NCBI GenBank assembly: GCA_024403455.1
Contig: JAKSRR010000010.1
Location: 37,382 to 101,381 of the forward strand
Length of the DNA stretch: 64,000 nucleotides
DNA from: Lachnospiraceae bacterium
GTDB taxonomy: Bacteria; Bacillota; Clostridia; Lachnospirales; Lachnospiraceae
Reading direction: 5' to 3'
In this document: positions 25,177-33,908 of the stretch, one piece after another
Layout of the letters: the number at the start of each line of letters is the position of its first letter
Numbering within the stretch: position 1 is the first letter of the stretch
The notes under the pieces: generated by a model
What the model was told of the DNA's origin: nothing
Seen by the model: the letters and a program-made list of their open reading frames with translations, nothing else
Database searches by the model: none
Program-made: the position numbers and the translations under genes

Positions 25177-26814
25177 TTACTCCTCAGTTGCTTCTTCTGT
25201 TACCGTAGTATCTTCTCCTGCTTTGATTCCATCATTCCAATTGAATTTATCATTACAGAATGGTACATACACCAGAGTGGTTGCTCCAAACTCTATCTTA
25301 TCGAAAGCCTGCAGCTTTTCTGGCTGAATGACTGCTTCTCCATGCAGATAAATGTTGGAAGAGTTTTCTCCCGGAACCAAATAGCAGACATTATGCTTAG
25401 AGTCATAGTTAATCTTTGCATAATTTTCTCTGGATATTGCAGTATCTCCCTGGATAGAAATATCCATATGTCCGCCACGACCAACCGTGTTAATCTTCTC
25501 GTAAATTCTATAGTCCTTACCTTTTTCGGCACCTTCAATACATACAAGCCATCCTACTACAGGTTCCGTCTTCGTACTTACGTTTTTCTGAACAATACCT
25601 ACTGTTTTACCTATATCTTCAGAAGAATCTCCACCTAACTGTGGCACAGGCATCTGCAGCGGCTGGGAAAGTTGAGAAATGCCTCCACCCATCGGCGGCA
25701 CTACAGGACTCACCGGCTGCTGATTATTATTTGGCTGCACACCCATTGGCTGAGGCACAGGCTGCATAGCACCAGGCATGGGCTGCATGCCATTTTGCAT
25801 TGGTTGAGGCATAGGCTGCATACCATTCTGGGGCATAGGATTCCCCATCGGCATCTGATTCATAACTGGCTGGTTGGGTTGCTTCAATTTATCACCCAAC
25901 TTCTGGAATATATTCTTTTTCGGCGCCTGTTGCTGGGGCACACCATAAGGATTCTGTCCCTGTGGCATTCCATTATTCATCATCTGTCCTGGAGCCATCA
26001 TTCCTGGCTGAGACATAGATTGTTGAGGCATAGGCTGGACACCTACAGGTGCTGATTGCATATTACCCAAAGGGGAGGCCATCATGGCAGGATTCATACC
26101 ATTGTTTTGAGGAATGGGCTGGGGTATGGGCTGCATCATCGGCTGAGGCATACTACTTTGCGGCATCGGATTTCCTATAGGCTGCATTACTGGTGCGCTC
26201 ATTCCGGCCTGTGGCATAGCATTACCCATAGGTTCCTGCGCAGGAGCCTTTTCCATCTGCTGGGCATTCTGGTTTGCCAGCGCATTCTGTCTTCTAACCT
26301 CTGCTGAATTTACATTATTGGCAGGCATCGTTTTTCCAATATCTACAGAAGGTGCTGCTACATTCGATGCTGGCATTGTTTTTCCAATATCTACGGAAGG
26401 TGCTGCTACATTCGATGCTGGCATTGTTTTTCCAATATCTACGGAAGGTGCTGCCACATTCATTGCGGGCATTGTCTTTCCGATATCTGCCGAGGGCGCT
26501 GCTACATTCATTGCGGGCATTGTTTTTCCGATATCTGCCGAAGGCGCTGCTACAAAGGGTGCAGGTATAGACTCTTCAGCAACTACAGGTGCTGCCGGCA
26601 TAACAGGCATCTGGGGTAAATCAACTTCTACTGTTTTATCCGCTTCCAAAACGGGAGCATTTACAGACGGACTTGTCGTCTCTTCTTTACTGCCTGCCAT
26701 CTCTGCAATGGGAGCAAAACTCTTGATTACTACACCACCATTTTGGCAATAAGGACAGGTTGCATTCTGATCCGTATTATATAAATGACCCTGATCACAT
26801 TTTACGAAAGCCAT
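25177..26814 (-). CDS. Zinc-ribbon / threonine-repeat / FHA domain protein
   Basis: 545 residues. N-terminal zinc ribbon (KCDQGHLYNTDQNATCPYC), then an acidic linker with EADKTVEVD. Next are five tandem 16-residue repeats whose core is DIGKTMPA (about residues 85-165), a long low-complexity Pro/Met/Gln-rich region (~180-400), another copy of the core (EDIGKTVG), and a C-terminal FHA domain (about 420-525; NTVGRGGHMDISIQ, ISRENYAKI). FHA domains bind phosphothreonine, so the repeated GKT threonines are good candidates for kinase targets that the FHA domain of this or a neighbouring protein reads. No signal peptide or membrane helix. Genetically between the kinase and PP2C genes. Confidence 0.88.
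   Translation of the reverse strand: MAFVKCDQGHLYNTDQNATCPYCQNGGVVIKSFAPIAEMAGSKEETTSPSVNAPVLEADKTVEVDLPQMPVMPAAPVVAEESIPAPFVAAPSADIGKTMPAMNVAAPSADIGKTMPAMNVAAPSVDIGKTMPASNVAAPSVDIGKTMPASNVAAPSVDIGKTMPANNVNSAEVRRQNALANQNAQQMEKAPAQEPMGNAMPQAGMSAPVMQPIGNPMPQSSMPQPMMQPIPQPIPQNNGMNPAMMASPLGNMQSAPVGVQPMPQQSMSQPGMMAPGQMMNNGMPQGQNPYGVPQQQAPKKNIFQKLGDKLKQPNQPVMNQMPMGNPMPQNGMQPMPQPMQNGMQPMPGAMQPVPQPMGVQPNNNQQPVSPVVPPMGGGISQLSQPLQMPVPQLGGDSSEDIGKTVGIVQKNVSTKTEPVVGWLVCIEGAEKGKDYRIYEKINTVGRGGHMDISIQGDTAISRENYAKINYDSKHNVCYLVPGENSSNIYLHGEAVIQPEKLQAFDKIEFGATTLVYVPFCNDKFNWNDGIKAGEDTTVTEEATEE
26324..26563 (-). repeat. Five 48-bp in-frame tandem repeats inside the FHA gene
   Basis: Units begin at 26324, 26372, 26420, 26468 and 26516. 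Each encodes one DIGKTMPA-containing 16-residue repeat. Neighbouring copies fall into two near-identical subgroups (copies 2-3 and 4-5), a sign of recent duplication by slippage or unequal crossover. The outermost unit diverges at its end. Confidence 0.9.
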
Positions 26815-26831
26815 ACGCTACTCCTTTTTCT

Positions 26832-28631
26832 CTAATATGAAATATCAGTTCCCTGAATCCATACGGTTATATAGTTTGTATTTTCTGCTTCATTAAATTC
26901 CGCAGTAATAATAATTCCAGAGGCATTAGGAAGACTCAGTCGATTCACTAATTCCCAACCACTCTTTGCATTCATTAAAAGCAGAAACTCCTGCGTTGCG
27001 GAATCGCTATTCTGCAGACTTGTCATATCTAGTTCATCAAATATCTGGTCCAGGAAAATATCGTTATCATCCAGATTGTCATTTAACGCAGCTACACAAT
27101 TATTACTTAGTAAGGTGCAGTAAGCCTTATCTGCCTCATACCAACTGTCTTCCAGTTTCTGGGTTGCCGTCGAGCTAAGTCCCATTTGCTTGCTAAGTAA
27201 AATTTCATGTGCCTTACGAAGGTTACCACTCTCTTCGTAGCTAAACATGTCCTTGATCAACTCGGCTCTATCTGATGCATCCAGGTATCCTTTTGCTGTT
27301 TCGTAACTATCCAGCGCTTTTTCATACTTTCCTGCATTCATATAGGATTCCGCATCTTCATAGGCATCCTTCTTCTTCACCATATCTCTAGATGCTTCCG
27401 CCTGTTTCTTTGCATCCTTATAGAATGAGATAGCATCAAAAGCCTTTGCAGCTTCTTCATATTTCTCCTGTGCATAAAGCGCGTTGGCCTCTTTATAGGC
27501 ATTTCCCCACTTTGTAAACAGGAGAACAAGCACTACCGCAGCCGCGGCAACAACGCCTCCAATAATCACAAAAATAGGCCAGATCTTTTTCTTCTTCTGT
27601 TCTGATGATACAGGTGTGGAAGCAGTCATCGGCTGATTACCCGTTGTCGGTATATACCCATTGGGAACAAATGTACCACCAGAAGCAGGCACACTAGGTG
27701 CCATAGGAGACGGTACCTGCTGTGGCTGCATATAGCTGTTAATGCTAGACTGCTCCTTTACACTGGTAAGTGCATTCTTAAACACGCGCATTCCCTGAAA
27801 ACGATTTTCCGGGATGACCGCCAATGCCATAAGTAGCGCACTCTCTTGGTCTGGGGTAATCTGCACACCCATGGCAGAGGGTCTGACCATTTCATCCCTT
27901 TCCAAACGATCAATCGCATCCGGTGGACGCTGTCCCGTCAGTGCAAAGTAGAATGTTGCACCCATGGAGTATACGTCTGTAAAAGGACCTTGCTTACCAC
28001 GTCTGGAGTATTGCTCCTTAGGTGCAAACCCATGTTTCAAAACAATATCAAGACTCTGGCTCTTATCCCCCAGACTATATCTCGCCGCACCGAAATCTAT
28101 TAACTTAACATCTCCACTCTCCGTTATGAAAATGTTATCCGGCGTAACATCTCTGTGAATGATTCCCTTATCATGTACCTGCGCCAACGCTTCCATGACG
28201 GGAAGAAGAATCTTTTCTGTCGTAGGATAATCTACTCTTCCGCCGTTTCTTCGGATAAATTCTTCAAAGCTTTCCCCTTCCACGAAATCCATTACGAAAT
28301 ACGCGGTATCATTTTCTTCAAAATATCCAAGCACATGAACTATGCCTGGAACTTCGCTAAATTCCGCAAGGGTTTCTGCCTCCTGCAAGAAACAGGATTT
28401 TCCGTAATTAAAGTTTTCCTGACGCTCACCAGAAAAAGATGTTACCGTTGTGCCTGTACGGGTAACCATCGCATCTGGAAAAAATTCCTTGATTGCAACT
28501 TTTAAGTTTGTTTCGTATTCAACAGCCTGGTAGGTTATACCAAAACCACCCTGTCCTAAAACTCGTTCTAGTACGTATTTTCCTGCTAATACAGTTCCTT
28601 CAGGTAATGCTAAGGGGTACTTTTCACTCAT
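26832..28631 (-). CDS. Hanks-type Ser/Thr kinase with membrane helix and outer TPR-like domain
   Basis: 599 residues. Kinase domain ~15-290: Gly loop GQGGFGITY, VAIKEF lysine, catalytic HRDVTPDN and LIDFGAAR. The activation segment lacks the usual GTxxYxAPE and instead reads KHGFAPKEQYSRRG. A Pro-rich linker leads to one membrane helix (~350-372, FVIIGGVVAAAAVVLVLLF), then an extracytoplasmic part with TPR-like repeats (ANALYAQEKYEEAAKAF, AESYMNAGKYEKALDSY). It is therefore a receptor-like kinase that could sense an outside ligand and phosphorylate cytoplasmic FHA-pathway proteins. Located 23 bases after the propeller-protein gene. Confidence 0.93.
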   Translation of the reverse strand: MSEKYPLALPEGTVLAGKYVLERVLGQGGFGITYQAVEYETNLKVAIKEFFPDAMVTRTGTTVTSFSGERQENFNYGKSCFLQEAETLAEFSEVPGIVHVLGYFEENDTAYFVMDFVEGESFEEFIRRNGGRVDYPTTEKILLPVMEALAQVHDKGIIHRDVTPDNIFITESGDVKLIDFGAARYSLGDKSQSLDIVLKHGFAPKEQYSRRGKQGPFTDVYSMGATFYFALTGQRPPDAIDRLERDEMVRPSAMGVQITPDQESALLMALAVIPENRFQGMRVFKNALTSVKEQSSINSYMQPQQVPSPMAPSVPASGGTFVPNGYIPTTGNQPMTASTPVSSEQKKKKIWPIFVIIGGVVAAAAVVLVLLFTKWGNAYKEANALYAQEKYEEAAKAFDAISFYKDAKKQAEASRDMVKKKDAYEDAESYMNAGKYEKALDSYETAKGYLDASDRAELIKDMFSYEESGNLRKAHEILLSKQMGLSSTATQKLEDSWYEADKAYCTLLSNNCVAALNDNLDDNDIFLDQIFDELDMTSLQNSDSATQEFLLLMNAKSGWELVNRLSLPNASGIIITAEFNEAENTNYITVWIQGTDISY

Positions 28632-28654
28632 CTTTGTGCCACGCTCTCTTCATC

Positions 28655-30211
28655 TTATTCTGGAAGATCAATATACAGAGTGGTAAAATCCTCTGTATCA
28701 TAATCGTAATGCAGTGCAAGGAAGTTCGTAGATCTGGGAACCATATTAATAGTTAATATAAGTCCGGTTCCTTCATAAACCATATTCAGATCCAGCGTCT
28801 CAATGTCCTCACTATATACAGTACAATAATCATCTGCGCTATTGCTGAATCCATAATACAGGACACCATCTCTAACATTAAGACAGGTACAATCCATGGT
28901 CGTTTCTAATATATCCAAGGTGTCACATGCTGCATAATAGGTATCATACATACCTATCTCGTAACCATCATCTGTCGCATCCGCCCAATAGATGTAATTA
29001 TCATACGCCACCATTGCTACAGGACTATTTACAGTACAGATGTACTCTTCATATCCGTACCCCATCTTTTCCACTGGACAACAATACATGACACCAACGG
29101 GATCCACATAGTAGATGTTGCCATCCCAAATGCTAACGCAAGCCGGGTCATAGATTTCGGTATCTGGACTGTCATTATTTACAGAGATATAGAAACTATC
29201 CGTTTCCAAATCCTTGTAAACTAGGATAATGTCATCTGCAGCCGCAACAAGATACCATATATCGGAACTCTCCTCTGCGTCAAAAACAAGTTCCGTCTGT
29301 CCAGAAGTATTTGCCTTCCAAATTTCATAATCCTTGTTATAGAAAATGCTGTCATCACTATAGGCGTATAGTCCATCAATACCGCCTTCATCAATCACTA
29401 CGCTATCTCCATTTTTAGGCTGGAAGTAAAGACATTTATCTCCCTCATCAGCATAAAAATAGCCGTTGGGTGTATCTACCGCATATCCCCAGTTTGCAAA
29501 AATATTATTAATAGCGATGGCATCAAAGGTCTGAACGCGGCCAGAGCTTTCCTGTGCCTGGCGCTCAGCCTCTTCCTGTGCCAGTCTTGCCTCTTCTGCA
29601 GCAGCGGCCTCTTCTGCTTCTCTTCTTGCCTGTTCTTCTGCTTCTTTTCTTGCCTGTTCCTCTGCCTCTCGCTGGGCCTGACGCTCTGCTTCTCTAGCCT
29701 GACGCTCTGCTTCTTCTTTTTCCAGACGAAGTCTCTCTGCTTCCTCGGCTTCCTGCTGTGCCTTCACCTTCTGGTTGTGATTAATAATACCAAAGGCAGC
29801 ACCGCCGCCACCTAAAACAACCACAGAGGCAACAATACTAATAATCACGGGAAGCTTACTCTTCTTTTTCTGCGTAGGATCTTCCCCATTGATGTAGGTT
29901 ACAGGAGGCATGGCGCCATAGGTTGGCGGAACCTGCTGCGGCATTGTTCCATACATCGGTGTCTGGTTTGGCATACCCTGGGGCTGCGTTCCATACACAG
30001 GCATCTGAACCGGTGCTCCCGGCATATCATAAGGACTCTGGGGCTGTGGCTGAACATTATCCGCTTTGGGAGCATACGGGCTAACCGGCTGGGCTGGCAT
30101 ATAGGGGTTCTGTAAAGGAACCGTTTTCCCAACTTCTCCCATGGGAGGAACTGGCTGCTGGCCAGGCATCCCGCTATTCATTTGCTGATTATACATTTCT
30201 TCTGGTGTCAC
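28655..30211 (-). CDS. Membrane protein with coiled stalk and propeller-like outer domain
   Basis: 518 residues. The N-terminus carries one copy of the operon's threonine motif (GEVGKTVPLQN) and a Pro/Gln-rich cytoplasmic segment. One membrane helix follows (~122-145, LPVIISIVASVVVLGGGGAAF), then a ~75-residue uninterrupted Glu/Arg/Ala/Gln helix (QAREAERQAQREAEEQARKE and similar), which would be a long rigid stalk. The C-terminal ~290 residues contain repeated Tyr/Asp-rich strands (DGLYAYSDDSIFYN, IWDGNIYYVDPVG, VAYDNYIYWADATDDG, VRDGVLYYGFSN) resembling DUF5050/TolB-like propellers. Likely a sensor or ligand-binding partner whose inner tail is a kinase/FHA target. Lies between the two kinase genes. 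Confidence 0.82.
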   Translation of the reverse strand: MTPEEMYNQQMNSGMPGQQPVPPMGEVGKTVPLQNPYMPAQPVSPYAPKADNVQPQPQSPYDMPGAPVQMPVYGTQPQGMPNQTPMYGTMPQQVPPTYGAMPPVTYINGEDPTQKKKSKLPVIISIVASVVVLGGGGAAFGIINHNQKVKAQQEAEEAERLRLEKEEAERQAREAERQAQREAEEQARKEAEEQARREAEEAAAAEEARLAQEEAERQAQESSGRVQTFDAIAINNIFANWGYAVDTPNGYFYADEGDKCLYFQPKNGDSVVIDEGGIDGLYAYSDDSIFYNKDYEIWKANTSGQTELVFDAEESSDIWYLVAAADDIILVYKDLETDSFYISVNNDSPDTEIYDPACVSIWDGNIYYVDPVGVMYCCPVEKMGYGYEEYICTVNSPVAMVAYDNYIYWADATDDGYEIGMYDTYYAACDTLDILETTMDCTCLNVRDGVLYYGFSNSADDYCTVYSEDIETLDLNMVYEGTGLILTINMVPRSTNFLALHYDYDTEDFTTLYIDLPE

Positions 30212-30249
30212 TTTTTTCTCCTGTTCTCGTATCGGGACGATATATTCTT

Positions 30250-32007
30250 CTATCCCAGATTTTTTCGAATTTGCTGCAACATATTTGTTTTCTGCTCAAT
30301 CTGCTGTTGTTTTAATCTAATCAGTTCTTTTGTCTGTTCTATTTTTGAGGTCAGCTTACTTCTTCTGGAAAGTTCCCTCGAGGAACAATCCGACACCCCT
30401 GCCTCACAACTCAGCAAAACTGCTTCTAAATCTCGCTTTTCCTCGTTCAGCTGTAAGAGTTCCATCTTCAATTGATTAAACTGCATTTCTTCTTTCAGCT
30501 GAGACTCTGTTTTTTTCGGAACCTGCTGGCCCTCGCTCCTTGCCATTCCGCTTTGTGTATGTTGCAGTTGACTGATGTTATTCCGAATCTGTTGAATCAT
30601 ATTCGCTTTGCGGTCAATCTGCTGCTGTTTGGACTGAATCTGTTCTTTGATTTTTTTAACTTGCGCAGTAAGTTTTCTTTTTCTATTAAACTCTCCTGCT
30701 GAACAGTCTGCCAAACCTTCCTCATAACTAAGCAGGATGTCTTCCATATCCCTCTTCTCTTCATTCAGCTGCAAAAGTTCCAACTTCCAACGATTATAGT
30801 TCTCCTGCAGATCCTCTACAGAAGGAGGGGTCATATTTCCTGCAGGTGATGGTTTCCATGCAGCAACCGGTTTCTGATAATTCGGATCATAGGGCTTCAA
30901 TGCCTGCGCGTTCATAGACGGCTGTCTAAGGGGCATCTTCCCGCTCGCTGCAGTTCCTAAGGGGACATTCTGCGCGGGCGCATTTTGCAATGGAGCCTGC
31001 TGCATAAAGGTACTCTGCATAGAACTGTTTTGCATCGGAATATTCTGCACAGGTATATTTTGTCCTGGCGCAACTAGCTGATTCCCAAAAACGGCTACCG
31101 TGGCCATTGGATTCGGCTGCTGTTGCAATTGCACCATGCCACGAAGTGCATGAATAAATGCCGACATCTTCTGAAATCTATTGGCGGCCTGTACAGCTAG
31201 TGCCATCATAAGTACGTTCTCTTTTTCTGTAGAAATCACAGCACCTTCTTTACTAGGCGGAAGTAGTTCATCATTCTCCAGTCGGTCAATCGAATCCATT
31301 GGTCTATGACCCGTTAATGCCGTATAAAAACAAGCCGCGGTGGAATACACATCCGTAAAGGGACCCTGACGTCCTCTTCTCGAATACTGCTCTTTCGGTG
31401 CAAAACCATGTTTTAGCACCACATCCAGAGACTTACTCTTATCTCCCAGACTCTGTCTCGCTGCACCAAAGTCTAGCAGCTTCACCGTTCCATCTTTCAA
31501 AATGTATATGTTGTCGGGAGCAACATCTCTATGTACAACACCCTTTTCATGCACTTTACTGAGAGCCTCCATCACAGGAAGCATAATCTTTTCGGTTTCT
31601 TCGTAACTGAGCTTCCCACCTTTTTGGGAAAGATACTCTGAAAAACTCTGTCCCTCTAAATAGTCCATGACATAGTATGCTGTAGAGTTTTCCTCAAAAT
31701 AGCAATAGATGCTTACAATACCTTGAATCCCAGAAAAAGATGCCAGAGTTTTGGCCTCTTCCAAAAAGCAATCCATACCATAGGTATAGTTTACGGCATA
31801 CTCCCCACCATGATGCGTTACCGTTGTCCCCATTCTGGTAGCCAAACAATCTGGAAAGTATTCTTTTATTGCCACACTACGTCCCGAATCATAATCGGTC
31901 GCTTTGTATGTAATACCAAATCCACCCTGTCCTAGTACGCGATCCACAATATATTTTCCTGCAAGGACCGAACCGGAAGGTAAGGCTAATGGATACTCTT
32001 TTTCCAT
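30250..32007 (-). CDS. Cytoplasmic Hanks-type Ser/Thr kinase with duplicated coiled coil
   Basis: 585 residues. Kinase domain ~10-285 is a paralogue of the neighbouring kinase: GQGGFGITY, VAIKEYF, HRDVAPDN, LLDFGAAR, and the same activation segment KHGFAPKEQYSRRG. A Gln/Pro/Met-rich linker (QNIPVQNIPMQNSSMQ) follows. The C-terminus has two ~77-residue coiled-coil repeats, both starting with ELLQLNEEKRD and ending in QQIRxN. There is no membrane helix. Start at 32007 (ATG) chosen because AAAGGG lies 8 bases upstream; a GTG three codons earlier is too close to that site. First gene of the seven-gene operon. Confidence 0.92.
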   Translation of the reverse strand: MEKEYPLALPSGSVLAGKYIVDRVLGQGGFGITYKATDYDSGRSVAIKEYFPDCLATRMGTTVTHHGGEYAVNYTYGMDCFLEEAKTLASFSGIQGIVSIYCYFEENSTAYYVMDYLEGQSFSEYLSQKGGKLSYEETEKIMLPVMEALSKVHEKGVVHRDVAPDNIYILKDGTVKLLDFGAARQSLGDKSKSLDVVLKHGFAPKEQYSRRGRQGPFTDVYSTAACFYTALTGHRPMDSIDRLENDELLPPSKEGAVISTEKENVLMMALAVQAANRFQKMSAFIHALRGMVQLQQQPNPMATVAVFGNQLVAPGQNIPVQNIPMQNSSMQSTFMQQAPLQNAPAQNVPLGTAASGKMPLRQPSMNAQALKPYDPNYQKPVAAWKPSPAGNMTPPSVEDLQENYNRWKLELLQLNEEKRDMEDILLSYEEGLADCSAGEFNRKRKLTAQVKKIKEQIQSKQQQIDRKANMIQQIRNNISQLQHTQSGMARSEGQQVPKKTESQLKEEMQFNQLKMELLQLNEEKRDLEAVLLSCEAGVSDCSSRELSRRSKLTSKIEQTKELIRLKQQQIEQKTNMLQQIRKNLG

Positions 32008-32029
32008 AGACAACACCCTTTTCTTAACG

Positions 32030-32055
32030 CAAAAATAGACTGCAAGCAGTCTATT
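32030..32055 (-). terminator. Terminator of the exonuclease III gene
   Basis: AATAGACTGC pairs with GCAGTCTATT around a minimal loop, then TTTTTGCG on the minus strand. It lies 50 bases after the xth stop and is adjacent to the presumed kinase-operon promoter. Confidence 0.8.
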
Positions 32056-32057
32056 CT

Positions 32058-32063
32058 ATTTTA
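32058..32063 (-). promoter_or_regulatory. Possible -10 of the kinase/FHA operon
   Basis: Minus-strand TAAAAT, 50 bases upstream of the first kinase ATG, in the same AGTAAAATAGAA context as other promoters here. No good -35. Transcription would start within the terminator hairpin of the preceding gene, so the hairpin may fold in the leader of this operon. Confidence 0.35.
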
Positions 32064-32104
32064 CTCCAGCAAACAATGTTTTTCCACCAGAAATATCCAA
32101 AACA

Positions 32105-32857
32105 CTAGGAGATTTCTAAGCCAATAGGACAGTGGTCACTCCCCAAAACATCCTGATAAATCATCGCATCCTGTAACCGATCTTTCAGCTTCTCTGAAGC
32201 CACAAAAGCATCTATTCTCCATCCCACGTTTTTCTCTCTGGCATGGAACCTGTAACTCCACCAGGAATATGCATCTTTCTTCTCCGGATAAAAATAGCGG
32301 AAAGTATCAATGTAGCCTGCATTCAGCACGTTTGTAAAACACTGTCTCTCCTCGTCTGTAAACCCAGCACTATGATGGTTGGTTTTGGGATTCTTTAAGT
32401 CAATTTCTTCATGGGCAACATTTAGATCACCACAGTAAATAACCGGCTTCTTCTCTTCCAATGCTAGGATATATTTTAAAAAATCTGCTTCAAAAACCTG
32501 TCTGTATGCTAAACGCTCCAACTCCTGCTTGGAATTTGGCACATAAACCGTGATAAAGTAGTAATCCTCAAATTCCAGCGTAATCACTCTGCCTTCGTGG
32601 TCATGTTCTTCTATACCAATCCCATAGGAAACACTAATCGGCTCTTTCTTTGTAAATATTGCTGTTCCAGAGTACCCCTTCTTCTCCGCATAATTAAAGT
32701 ACTGATAATATCCGGGGGCATCAATCTCTGCCTGGCCTTCCTGCATTTTGGTTTCCTGCAGGCAAAATATATCTGCATCCGCTTCCTTAAAAAAGTCCAT
32801 AAATCCTTTGGTAAGGCATGCTCTAAGTCCATTTACATTCCAGGAAATAAATTTCAT
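32105..32857 (-). CDS. xth: Exodeoxyribonuclease III / AP endonuclease
   Basis: 250 residues of the ExoIII/ExoA family, which cleaves DNA at abasic sites in base excision repair. Motifs: [18 protein letters not shown] (metal-binding Glu), [22 protein letters not shown] (Asp-Asn), [20 protein letters not shown] and the terminal SDHCPI (Asp-His pair). Length is normal. GGAGA ribosome site present. Monocistronic, between the transketolase terminator and the kinase operon. Bacillus would call it exoA. Confidence 0.96.
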   Translation of the reverse strand: MKFISWNVNGLRACLTKGFMDFFKEADADIFCLQETKMQEGQAEIDAPGYYQYFNYAEKKGYSGTAIFTKKEPISVSYGIGIEEHDHEGRVITLEFEDYYFITVYVPNSKQELERLAYRQVFEADFLKYILALEEKKPVIYCGDLNVAHEEIDLKNPKTNHHSAGFTDEERQCFTNVLNAGYIDTFRYFYPEKKDAYSWWSYRFHAREKNVGWRIDAFVASEKLKDRLQDAMIYQDVLGSDHCPIGLEIS

Positions 32858-32888
32858 ATTCGTCTCCTTCTCTCTTCCAAATCGCCAA

Positions 32889-32921
32889 TAAAAAATGGGG
32901 CAGTCTTAAGGCTGTCCCATT
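32889..32921 (-). terminator. Terminator of the transketolase operon
   Basis: AATGGGGCAG / CTGTCCCATT stem (one G-T pair) with a 8-base loop, followed by TTTTTTATT on the minus strand, 6 bases after the transketolase stop. Confidence 0.9.
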
Positions 32922-32927
32922 ATAGAA

Positions 32928-33869
32928 TTACTTCAAGTACTCTTTAACCTGTTCGTAAACGCCCTTGCCATCTAACTTAAACTTCTCCATTAAGGCAGAG
33001 GCACTTCCAGACTCACCGAATCTGTCGTATACACCAATTCTCTTCACTGGAACTGGATAGATTTCAGAAAGTGCTTCACATACTGCACTGCCAAGACCAC
33101 CGATGACATTGTGTTCTTCCATCGTAATCACTTTTCCGGTCTTCTTAGCACTATTTACAATGAGTTCTGTATCTAAGGGCTTAATGGTGTGGATATTCAG
33201 TACTTCAGCATCGATACCATCTGCTGCCAACATTTCTGCTGCCTTGATAGCACTATCAACCATAACACCCGTTGCCACGAGAGTCACATCCTTACCCTCT
33301 TTTACAGTAATACCTTTACCAAGCTCAAACTTGTAGGTTTCTGGATCATTAATGACAGGAACTGCTGCACGTCCCAAACGTACATATACAGGTCCTTGAT
33401 AATCTGCGATAGCATGAATCGCTGCTCTAGCCTCAACATCATCAGAAGGGCAAAGCACTACCATACCAGGAATAGCACGCATCAATGCCAAATCTTCTAA
33501 GCACTGGTGAGATGCACCATCTTCACCAACGGTAATGCCTGCATGAGTAGCACAAATCTTAACATTTAAGCCGGGATAAGCAATAGAATTACGAATCTGC
33601 TCGTAAGCTCTTCCAGAAGCAAACATGGCGAAAGAAGATGCGAACACGGTTTTACCAGTGGTTGCAAGCCCCGCTGCAATACCCATCATATTTCCTTCTG
33701 CAATACCAACATCAAAGAATCTATCGGGATATGCTTTCTGGAATACACCCGTTTTGGTTGCACCTGCAAGATCAGCATCCATTACGATGATATCTTCTCT
33801 CTTTGCTCCTAATTCAACTAACGCATTACCATAGCTTTCTCTGGTTGCGATTTTCTTTACATCTGCCAT
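32928..33869 (-). CDS. Transketolase, C-terminal (pyrimidine-binding) subunit
   Basis: 313 residues, the second half of a split transketolase. It carries the pyrimidine-binding domain (VGIAEGNMMGIAAGLATTGKTVFASSFAMFASGRAYEQIRNS, with the conserved Glu) and the C-terminal transketolase domain (VTMEEHNVIGGLGSAV as ITMEEHNVIGG). Together with the upstream N-terminal subunit it interconverts sugar phosphates in the non-oxidative pentose phosphate pathway. Split transketolases are common in Clostridia and archaea. AAAGGAG ribosome site; 39-base gap from its partner. Confidence 0.94.
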   Translation of the reverse strand: MADVKKIATRESYGNALVELGAKREDIIVMDADLAGATKTGVFQKAYPDRFFDVGIAEGNMMGIAAGLATTGKTVFASSFAMFASGRAYEQIRNSIAYPGLNVKICATHAGITVGEDGASHQCLEDLALMRAIPGMVVLCPSDDVEARAAIHAIADYQGPVYVRLGRAAVPVINDPETYKFELGKGITVKEGKDVTLVATGVMVDSAIKAAEMLAADGIDAEVLNIHTIKPLDTELIVNSAKKTGKVITMEEHNVIGGLGSAVCEALSEIYPVPVKRIGVYDRFGESGSASALMEKFKLDGKGVYEQVKEYLK

Positions 33870-33908
33870 TGTTCCAAATGCTCCTTTAAACAGAAAATCT
33901 GTCTACTC

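Noticed and set aside
26324-26563. Regular 48-bp repeats resembling a CRISPR array or minisatellite
   Set aside because: No spacers alternate with the repeats; the units are in frame and encode the DIGKTMPA repeats of the FHA protein.
26318-26752. Long plus-strand open frame opposite the FHA gene, encoding an AGIVFPISTEGAATF repeat
   Set aside because: It is the reverse-complement shadow of the DIGKTMPA repeats, with no ribosome site and no independent support.
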